The translations under genes and the position numbers were made by a program. Positions 35,519 through 41,124 of a DNA stretch of 41,124 nt are shown here, piece after piece. Numbering within the stretch: position 1 is the first letter of the stretch; each line of letters opens with the position of its first letter. This DNA comes from Bacteroidota bacterium. GTDB lineage: Bacteria; Bacteroidota; Bacteroidia; Flavobacteriales_D; JABDKJ01. The notes beneath the pieces are model-generated. The model saw only the letters and a list, made by a program, of their open reading frames with translations, ran no database searches and had not been told where the DNA came from. The DNA lies in the NCBI GenBank assembly GCA_024279715.1, contig JAJRRH010000154.1, positions 1-41,124 on the forward strand, in the 5' to 3' direction.

Positions 35519-37834
35519 CTAAAATTTGAAACTTACACCTCCCAACAAATTAAACCCTGCTTGTGGGTAATACCCAACATATCCCGGCCCCCAATATCCA
35601 TTGGATTCATATTCTGCATCTAAGATATTATTAAGCAGTAGTGAAAGATTGATGGACTTAAAAGTGGTTTTTGGTTTGATCGTATAATTAATACTAACAT
35701 CATTGACAAGGTATGAATCCAACTTTGATAACGGTGCTTCAATATTACCCATAAATTGTTCGCCTACATATTTAGTTAGGAGGGTTATCCAAAGAGAATT
35801 TACTGGATTGTAAGCCAATCTATTTCCAGCGATTATCCCTGGAGAGAAACTAATTTTTGTATTTCCTAACTCTTCTAAGCCATTTTCGTTGGACGTGAAA
35901 AAATTTATATTCTCGTTTTTGCTTAATGTGATATTTGGAATAAAATGTAGTCTCTCATGCAATACAAAATTCGCATCGAACTCCAATCCGGCGCGGTATG
36001 ACTCTCCTATGTTCGTCTTGACAGGAGCTCCCGTATCATCTAATGCACCAGTTAGCACCAATTGATTTTTATAATTCATAAAGTAGGTGTTGACATTGAT
36101 TGCTGATTTGCCTATTTTAACTCTATACCCCAATTCAAGATCGCTCAATTCTTCCTGTTTAGGGTTTCCATTTTCATAGTCATTTCGACTAGGCTCTTTG
36201 TTTGCCAAAGCATAGGATATGTATGCTAGACCTGATTTAGTTTTGTACGAAAGACCGACTTTTGGATTGAAAAAACTGAAAACATCTTCTATTTCATTTT
36301 CGGCTACACCACTTGCATTATAGCGTACGTTTCTCAATTGAACATCAGTAAATAATTGTAACTGATTACTAAAGCTATAAGTGTTTTTCCAGTAAATGTT
36401 TTTCTCCGTTTTGTTTCCAAAAAAATCATAATAACGTTCTCTTATATCCGCTCCGAAAGTTATTTCTGCCCATATAATTTCGCCAAAATGGTCGCCATTA
36501 TATTGATTAAATGAAAACCCTAAGATTGATTCTACTTTTTCAGAATGATAGGTTACGGAAGTAATTGCTCCATAGAAGTTATTATTTAGCCATTTTCTCC
36601 GGATTAAGTCTGTCATTCCAAACTCACCTACAGGAGCATTGATATAGTCAGTAATATTCTCATCTTGTTTATACTGCTCATAATACCCCCTACCCCAAGT
36701 ATAATGTCCTGTCAAATTGAAGTTGAAGTTGTCATTTATTTTTTGGTTAAGTAACAACTGATAGTGATCCTGGCTGTAGTGATCGACCTGATTGTCATAA
36801 TATAGAACGTTGCCATCATCATCATAATGCTCTCCAGCGAAGTTATGTGTACGATCACTCGCCAAGGTCTCAGGATCTACGCCATACCATGCTTGATACG
36901 TTTCCTCCAATCCACCAAAAGCGAGGGCCTTTATCATTGTATTTCCTTTATTGTAGGATAGCTGGGTGAAATATGAACTCAAATCGGAAGATGCTCTATC
37001 GATATAACCATCTGATTTTATTCTTGATAATCGTCCGATGAAATTAACACTGTTATTGAGTAATCCTGAATCAAATTTTAGACTTGCTTTTCGTGTGTTA
37101 AATGACCCTGCTGAAGAGGATATTTCCACGCTTGACTCGTTCGATATTCCATCCGTCAATAGGCTTAGATTGGCGCCAAAAGCGCCTGACCCATTAGTGG
37201 ATGACCCAACACCTCTTACCAACTGTACGTTTTCAACGGAAGAAGTGAAGTCTGGCAGATCGACCCAATAAGTGGTTTGACTTTCCGAATCATTGTATGG
37301 CACACCATTGATGGTGACATTGACACGAGTAGCATCACTGCCTCGCACACGCATACCTGTATATCCAACACCCGCTCCCGCATCAGAAGTAGTGACTACA
37401 GAAGGTAGGTAATTTAGAAGAATCGGCAGATCTTGCCCTAGGTTTCTCTCAGATAATTCACTTTTACTTAGTTCTGAAAAAGACATAGGACTTGTCTCTT
37501 TTTCTCGGATGGCAGAGATTAAAACTTCATCCATGACGTTCACACTAAAGATTAGTTTTATGTCTTGTTCAGTATCTTTTTCTATTTGGATAGTGATAGA
37601 ATAGTCATCATATCCAATACGTGTTGCATGAAGAGTATGACTGCCTTGGCTTACTTCAATCCTGTATTCACCGTTGGCGTTCGTTAAGAGGTAGAATGAC
37701 TGATCATCTAGGTTAATTGTAACATCTTCTAATGGGTCGTTTTGGGCATCGGTGACAGTTCCATAGATCGTGAATTGCGCTTGTGAAACAAAGGTCACAA
37801 ACAATAAGAGTAGGGTAATAAAAAGACTACGCAT
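35519..37834 (-). CDS. TonB-dependent outer-membrane receptor under TPP control (thiamine-type uptake)
   Basis: A 771-residue receptor: signal peptide (1-20, FVSQAQ), a carboxypeptidase-regulatory-like domain (about 22-105), a plug ('VGYTGMRVRGSDATRVNVTI', 'LVRGVGSSTNGSGAFGANL', about 115-225) and a barrel ending 'FNLLGGVSFKF'. The upstream TPP riboswitch (37871-37945) implies it is repressed by thiamine pyrophosphate and takes up thiamine or a precursor, like the OMthi/omr1 receptors predicted in Bacteroidota. The frame is open to 37885, but that start lies inside the riboswitch; ATG at 37834 gives the signal peptide. The usual inner-membrane partner PnuT/PnuC is not in the window. Confidence 0.92.
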   Translation of the reverse strand: MRSLFITLLLLFVTFVSQAQFTIYGTVTDAQNDPLEDVTINLDDQSFYLLTNANGEYRIEVSQGSHTLHATRIGYDDYSITIQIEKDTEQDIKLIFSVNVMDEVLISAIREKETSPMSFSELSKSELSERNLGQDLPILLNYLPSVVTTSDAGAGVGYTGMRVRGSDATRVNVTINGVPYNDSESQTTYWVDLPDFTSSVENVQLVRGVGSSTNGSGAFGANLSLLTDGISNESSVEISSSAGSFNTRKASLKFDSGLLNNSVNFIGRLSRIKSDGYIDRASSDLSSYFTQLSYNKGNTMIKALAFGGLEETYQAWYGVDPETLASDRTHNFAGEHYDDDGNVLYYDNQVDHYSQDHYQLLLNQKINDNFNFNLTGHYTWGRGYYEQYKQDENITDYINAPVGEFGMTDLIRRKWLNNNFYGAITSVTYHSEKVESILGFSFNQYNGDHFGEIIWAEITFGADIRERYYDFFGNKTEKNIYWKNTYSFSNQLQLFTDVQLRNVRYNASGVAENEIEDVFSFFNPKVGLSYKTKSGLAYISYALANKEPSRNDYENGNPKQEELSDLELGYRVKIGKSAINVNTYFMNYKNQLVLTGALDDTGAPVKTNIGESYRAGLEFDANFVLHERLHFIPNITLSKNENINFFTSNENGLEELGNTKISFSPGIIAGNRLAYNPVNSLWITLLTKYVGEQFMGNIEAPLSKLDSYLVNDVSINYTIKPKTTFKSINLSLLLNNILDAEYESNGYWGPGYVGYYPQAGFNLLGGVSFKF

Positions 37835-37870
37835 TGTTAGAAAAAAGTATGTAGGAGTACATTCATCAAA

Positions 37871-37945
37871 ATCCCTTTCAAGCATTATCTCGACAGGTTC
37901 AATGGGTATAATCTCAGCCCTTGTATTGAAGGCACCCCTGGGTTT
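37871..37945 (-). promoter_or_regulatory. TPP (THI-box) riboswitch
   Basis: The minus strand carries the TPP aptamer blocks in order and spacing: CAGGGGTGCC, GGGCTGAGAT, ATACCC, GAACCTG, the P5 stem TCGAG/CTTGA around ATAATGC, and AAGGGAT. The conserved CUGAGA and the GAUAAUGC core are intact. Between aptamer and ATG lies a weak 5-bp hairpin (37849-37862) followed by six T (37841-37846), a possible expression platform. It controls the TonB receptor gene. Confidence 0.95.
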
Positions 37946-38105
37946 ATGTAGCGGCGAAGGTAAGGTTTTTTTGTTTGAGAATTTTTTTTCCGAATAGTCG
38001 AACTTAAGGAATCTCTTTTTGCGCTTCGCATTCTTTCCTTCTAGGGTTAATTAAATGGGGGTTCGACGGTTCTATCTTAAAAATTTGCGGCAAAAGAACG
38101 ACGGC

Positions 38106-39053
38106 TTATATAATGTTCAATGTCTGATTTTTATCCCGATGAAGCTGAACAACCAAATCTTCAATCGAGTCAAACTTCCTTTCATCACGTAGCTTCTTGA
38201 TGATACAAACAGAGACTGTCCTTCCATAAATCTCTTTTGAAAAGTCAAACAAGTGAACTTCAACCGTTTTCTCTGTAGGATCATCGTTCATGGTGGGCTT
38301 ATATCCAATATTGAGCATACCCAGATGCCTTTCACCATCCACAGATGCATGGACTGCAAAGACCCCAGTATCAGGAAGTATCTTATCCTTATTCACATGT
38401 AAATTGGCCGTAGGAAAACCAATTTTACGACCTCTTTTATTGCCGTGCTCTACCTCTCCTTTAAAAATATAGTCATGACCTAAGTACAATGAAGCTTTTA
38501 CCATATCTCCATTATAAATGGCTTTTCGGATTTTGGTGGAACTTACATTGATATCTTCGATTGCTTTTGCTGAAATTTCTTCTACCTCATATTGATATGT
38601 TGATGACAAATCCTGAATCAAAGCAAAATCCCCTTCCCTATTTCTGCCATAACGATGATCGTATCCAACTACTACAGTATGGGCACTGACACCATTCACC
38701 AATAGATCTCTTATGTATAACTCGGGTTTCATCCGAGCGAAATCCTCCGTGAATGGGTGGATGATAAGATGTTGTAATCCTGCTTTTTTGAGTAACTCAA
38801 TCTTTTCGTTCATCGTAGTTATCATTTCCAATGATCGATATGGTGATAGTACTTTTCTAGGATGCGGATCGAAAGTTAGCAATACAGACTGACCTCCAAT
38901 CTCCTGCGCTATTTCATTGATACGACCTATTATTTTTTGATGTCCAATATGCACACCATCAAATGTTCCGATGGTTAGTACAGGTTTTACAATGTTCCGA
39001 AACTCGGACAGTCCTTGGTAAACTTTCAAATGTGCAGCTATTAAGTTTGGCAA
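38106..39053 (-). CDS. ribF: bifunctional riboflavin kinase/FAD synthetase
   Basis: Converts riboflavin to FMN and then FAD. The N-terminal FAD synthetase (nucleotidyltransferase) domain shows 'VLTIGTFDGVHIGHQKII' and 'LLTFDPHPRKVL', and the ISSTKIR-type motif as 'VSSTKIRKAI'. The C-terminal flavokinase domain shows 'GEVEHGNKRGRKIGFPTANL' and 'EVHLFDFSKEIYGRTVSV'. The 315-residue length fits RibF. The start is TTG: 39053 as drawn, or TTG at 39029, which gives the more usual MKVYQGLSEF beginning. A promoter TTTG (39095-39098), 16 bp, TATATTTG (39071-39078) precedes it. Divergent from arsR. Confidence 0.94.
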   Translation of the reverse strand: MPNLIAAHLKVYQGLSEFRNIVKPVLTIGTFDGVHIGHQKIIGRINEIAQEIGGQSVLLTFDPHPRKVLSPYRSLEMITTMNEKIELLKKAGLQHLIIHPFTEDFARMKPELYIRDLLVNGVSAHTVVVGYDHRYGRNREGDFALIQDLSSTYQYEVEEISAKAIEDINVSSTKIRKAIYNGDMVKASLYLGHDYIFKGEVEHGNKRGRKIGFPTANLHVNKDKILPDTGVFAVHASVDGERHLGMLNIGYKPTMNDDPTEKTVEVHLFDFSKEIYGRTVSVCIIKKLRDERKFDSIEDLVVQLHRDKNQTLNII

Positions 39054-39105
39054 AACTAGTTAAATTATCCCAAATATACCCGCCTAAGTTCAATCAAAAA
39101 AGTAT

Positions 39106-39144
39106 TTTAGCATTTGCTAAAGTATGATAATAATACTACTTTTG
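39106..39144 (+). promoter_or_regulatory. arsR promoter with overlapping inverted-repeat operator
   Basis: -33 TTTG (39113-39116) and -7 TACTTTTG (39137-39144) with 20 bp between, close to the Bacteroidota consensus. The inverted repeat TTTAGCA-tt-TGCTAAA (39106-39121) covers the -33 box, a natural site for the ArsR repressor. The start codon at 39149 lies near the predicted transcription start, so the mRNA may be nearly leaderless. Confidence 0.6.
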
Positions 39145-39148
39145 TTGT

Positions 39149-39523
39149 ATGAAAAAAGTGACTTGCGTACGATTAGAAGCTAACGAGAAACAAATTCAAC
39201 GATGCCATGAGTCTATTCGCCTTGTTGAAGTCCATATTATTGAATTGGCAAACGTTCTGAATCTTGTTGGAAATGCTGTTCGACTCAAAATAGTGTATTT
39301 ACTGCATGCTGAAAAAGAATTATGTGTATGCGATATAAGCGATGTGCTACAGATGAACGTTTCGGCCATCAGCCAACACTTAAGAAAATTAAAAGATGGC
39401 GACCTTGTCACAGCCAAGAAGGAGGGGCAAACAATTTATTATTCGATAAAAGAGGATTATAGAAAGACGCTTTCTCCGATTTTTAGGCAGATAAATTCAC
39501 TGAAAAAAATGGAATTGGTATGA
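39149..39523 (+). CDS. ArsR/SmtB-family metal-responsive repressor
   Basis: A 124-residue winged-helix repressor. The helix-turn-helix is 'CDISDVLQMNVSAISQHLRKLKDGDLV' followed by the wing 'AKKEGQTIYYSI'. The metal-site motif ELCVCD at 57-62 (C59, C61) is the alpha-3 type seen in ArsR and CadC proteins that sense As, Cd or Pb; an extra C6 near the N-terminus may complete a site, as in CadC. Its gene overlaps the MerT-MerP fusion by ATGA, so it probably represses the cassette until metal binds. The inducing metal may be mercury, given the partner. The operator candidate lies just upstream. Confidence 0.92.
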   Translation: MKKVTCVRLEANEKQIQRCHESIRLVEVHIIELANVLNLVGNAVRLKIVYLLHAEKELCVCDISDVLQMNVSAISQHLRKLKDGDLVTAKKEGQTIYYSIKEDYRKTLSPIFRQINSLKKMELV

Positions 39524-40104
39524 AAAAGGAAAATGCGGTTTTAGGCTCGGGTGTTATAGCAGCGTTAGCAGCATCTTCTTGTTGTATCCCACCTGTGGTT
39601 GCAGCCATAGCGGGAATTGGAGGTGTCTCTTCAGGGCTTTCCTGGATGGAACCCTTGCGCCCCTATATGATTGGTCTGGCTGTAGTTTCTATCGGCTACG
39701 CTTGGTATGACCACCTTAAACCCAAAAAAGAGACGGATTGTTGCCCCTTAGAAAAACCAAAATTTTATCAAAGTCGAAGTTTTCTCATTGGTATCACACT
39801 TTTTTCTCTAATCTCGATTGGGTTTCCATACTTTACAAAGGATTATTTTCCAGAGAAACTAACCAACGACACCATCGTTACGACGGAAGAAAATATGGAG
39901 GAAAAGCGAATTGAAATAGAAGGAATGACATGTGTAAGTTGTGAGCATCACATGAATACTGCACTAATGAATTCAGACGGTGTAATAGAAGCTTCCTCAT
40001 CTTTTGAAGAAGGATATACAAACGTACGATATGACAAAACCAAGACTGACTTAGAAACACTTAAAAAGCAAATCGAGAACGAAACTGGCTATAAAACAAA
40101 ATAA
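39520..40104 (+). CDS. mercuric ion transporter MerT fused to a MerP-like HMA domain
   Basis: A 194-residue inner-membrane protein. The MerT part (1-110) has three membrane spans with the vicinal cysteines C21-C22 (SSCCIPP) in the first and C74-C75 (TDCCPLE) in the loop after the second. After a linker (about 111-126), a heavy-metal-associated domain (about 128-194) carries GMTCVSC (C138, C141), the Hg-binding motif of MerP. The whole matches the MerTP fusion of Bacteroidota, which passes Hg(II) from periplasm to cytoplasm, where a mercuric reductase would act. No merA lies in the window to 41124. Fusion arrangement and cysteines are all intact. Confidence 0.93.
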   Translation: MKKENAVLGSGVIAALAASSCCIPPVVAAIAGIGGVSSGLSWMEPLRPYMIGLAVVSIGYAWYDHLKPKKETDCCPLEKPKFYQSRSFLIGITLFSLISIGFPYFTKDYFPEKLTNDTIVTTEENMEEKRIEIEGMTCVSCEHHMNTALMNSDGVIEASSSFEEGYTNVRYDKTKTDLETLKKQIENETGYKTK

Positions 40105-40113
40105 ACCAACAAT

Positions 40114-40344
40114 ATGAATAAAAATATCATTCTACAATCCACGCTTACCTGTCCGTTTTGCCATCATCAGAAGGAGGAAACAATGCCAACTGATTCGTGT
40201 CAGTTTTTTTACCAATGTGAAAAATGCGACAAGGTGATGAAAGCCAAAGAAGGAGACTGCTGCGTTTATTGCTCTTATGGGACGGTAGCATGTCCACCGA
40301 TACAAGAGGACGTCAGTTGTGAGGATAATAACTGTTGCAGTTAA
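40114..40344 (+). CDS. GDCCVxC-domain cysteine-rich small protein
   Basis: A 76-residue protein with eleven cysteines. Two CxxC knuckles (13/16 and 35/38) resemble a zinc ribbon, the family motif GDCCVYC is at 47-53, and a Cys-rich tail ends CCS. It is a known companion of mercury-resistance and MerT genes in Bacteroidota and Proteobacteria, with no proven function; it may bind or pass on metal. It sits 9 bp after the MerTP gene and 19 bp before the next gene, in one operon. No signal peptide, so cytoplasmic. Confidence 0.92.
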   Translation: MNKNIILQSTLTCPFCHHQKEETMPTDSCQFFYQCEKCDKVMKAKEGDCCVYCSYGTVACPPIQEDVSCEDNNCCS

Positions 40345-40363
40345 TACTTATTCTTTATACATC

Positions 40364-41119
40364 ATGAAAAGAGTACTTTTTATTTTTTTGAACATGATTG
40401 CAGCAACTGCCTATTGCCAAGGGCCACCTATCAGTTGTGAAACCCCAGTTATGCTTGGACTTGAAGGAAATGGCATACGCACTTTTGGTAAGTTTATAAA
40501 AAAAGAACATAGTAACGTTTATATTCAACCCATTGGCATTCCTTACAATGTTACGACCAAGTTTCAAATAGGCAGCATCATACCATACAAGAGAGTTCGC
40601 CTAGCAGAAGAAGTAACAAATTCAGGTATTGCTGACGTGACTATTTTTGCTAAATATCAACTATTCAAAAAGGATATGACTGCGAAGACATTTAGAGTTT
40701 TAGTGAAAGTAAAACAGACCTTGCCTACTGGAACGCAAGTAAGTTCGAATCGATACAACACGTACTTCGGTCTAGTAATTGGTAGGGTTGCTTCGACTAT
40801 CGGAACATATGGAGACGTTGGCTTCATCTACAATTCGGAACAGGCTAGCGATAAAATAGCATACAACTTTTCTCTTGGCATTCCCTTATTAAAACCTCAA
40901 TATCCACAAAAACAAATCAATGTGTTTCTAGAATTTAATGGCAACTATTTAATAGACAATAAAGCCAATACTTTATTCTTCAGTCCAGGATTTCAATTTA
41001 TTCCAGGCAGACGAGTCTTGTTTGAAACAAGCTTTCAAAAACCAATAGTAGAAGATGAATCATCTTTGAATAAAACGAAATACAGAATGATTGTTGGTAC
41101 TCGTTTTTTAATAAATTAA
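40364..41119 (+). CDS. outer-membrane transporter-like beta-barrel protein
   Basis: A 251-residue outer-membrane protein: signal peptide (about 1-18, TAYCQ), then a barrel pattern similar to the 'transporter' family linked to PF13557 (phenol MetA pathway). The end strand 'KYRMIVGTRFLIN' is typical. It follows the GDCCVxC gene by 19 bp, so it is probably part of the metal cassette and may admit Hg(II) or export metal across the outer membrane; this is inference. The frame opens at 40319, but ATG at 40364 gives the signal sequence. The stop is 5 bp from the window end. Confidence 0.8.
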   Translation: MKRVLFIFLNMIAATAYCQGPPISCETPVMLGLEGNGIRTFGKFIKKEHSNVYIQPIGIPYNVTTKFQIGSIIPYKRVRLAEEVTNSGIADVTIFAKYQLFKKDMTAKTFRVLVKVKQTLPTGTQVSSNRYNTYFGLVIGRVASTIGTYGDVGFIYNSEQASDKIAYNFSLGIPLLKPQYPQKQINVFLEFNGNYLIDNKANTLFFSPGFQFIPGRRVLFETSFQKPIVEDESSLNKTKYRMIVGTRFLIN

Positions 41120-41124
41120 ACTAA

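Noticed and set aside
37835-37885. N-terminal extension of the thiamine-type TonB receptor
   Set aside because: The ATG at 37885 lies within the TPP aptamer (ATAATGC core), and the signal peptide begins at 37834.
37889-37910. CGACAGGTTCAATGGG first looked like a REP-type motif
   Set aside because: It is the complement of the ACCC and GAACCTG blocks of the TPP riboswitch.
1-41124. tRNA, rRNA, CRISPR arrays, insertion sequences
   Set aside because: Gaps between genes were read for tRNA ends, regular repeats and transposase frames; none was found.

Overview
The window is AT-rich and reads as chromosomal DNA of a member of the Bacteroidota. The evidence is a type IX secretion (T9SS) sorting domain, PorV/PorQ-family and OmpA/PD40 proteins, TonB receptors with an N-terminal carboxypeptidase-like domain, Bacteroidota-only families (DUF6341, DUF6427, DUF3127, bacterial GGGP synthase), promoter -7 boxes of the form TAnnTTTG, and little sign of Shine-Dalgarno sequences. 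PurQ is a separate protein rather than fused to PurL. The order or genus cannot be fixed from this alone. I see 38 protein genes, no rRNA or tRNA gene, no CRISPR array and no insertion sequence.

Layout. 1-5.7 kb: end of an OmpA/PD40 envelope protein, purD, the paired small membrane genes DUF6341 and DUF6427, purQ and a uridine kinase gene, closed by a strong terminator. 5.9-9.5 kb (minus): PadR regulator with a PspC-domain membrane protein, then a CPBP protease and an SDR. 9.6-15.6 kb (plus): thioredoxin-like protein, nitroreductase, a small membrane protein, an M23/LysM peptidase, an outer-membrane barrel and an 819-residue T9SS cargo. 15.7-21 kb: a DUF3127 OB-fold protein with an SSB-like tail, an overlapping operon of flippase-like protein, glycosyltransferase and OppC-type permease, then ruvC, a HIT gene and greA. 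21-30.4 kb (minus): a three-gene surface operon encoding a TonB receptor (1232 aa), a secreted protein (1447 aa) and a PorV/PorQ barrel. 30.5-35.2 kb: a very basic secreted protein, a degenerate Rieske-like lipoprotein, ahcY, a phosphopantetheinyl transferase, GGGP synthase and a lipoprotein. 35.5-38 kb: a TonB receptor under a TPP riboswitch, hence a thiamine-type uptake receptor. 38.1-41.1 kb: ribF, then a mercury/heavy-metal cassette (ArsR, MerT-MerP fusion, GDCCVxC protein, outer-membrane transporter-like protein).

Most noteworthy signals: the TonB/secreted/PorV operon as a possible surface system; the TPP riboswitch that reassigns a receptor and its start codon; three of six convergent gene pairs interlocked through a shared palindromic four-base stop; a hairpin plus T-tract at the predicted 5' end of the greA transcript; an inverted repeat overlapping the arsR -33 box; a cluster of GTACT motifs upstream of padR; an SSB-like acidic tail on DUF3127; and two structured intergenic regions (33.8 and 35.3 kb) that look like repeat elements. 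All product names rest on motif recognition; no database search was run.
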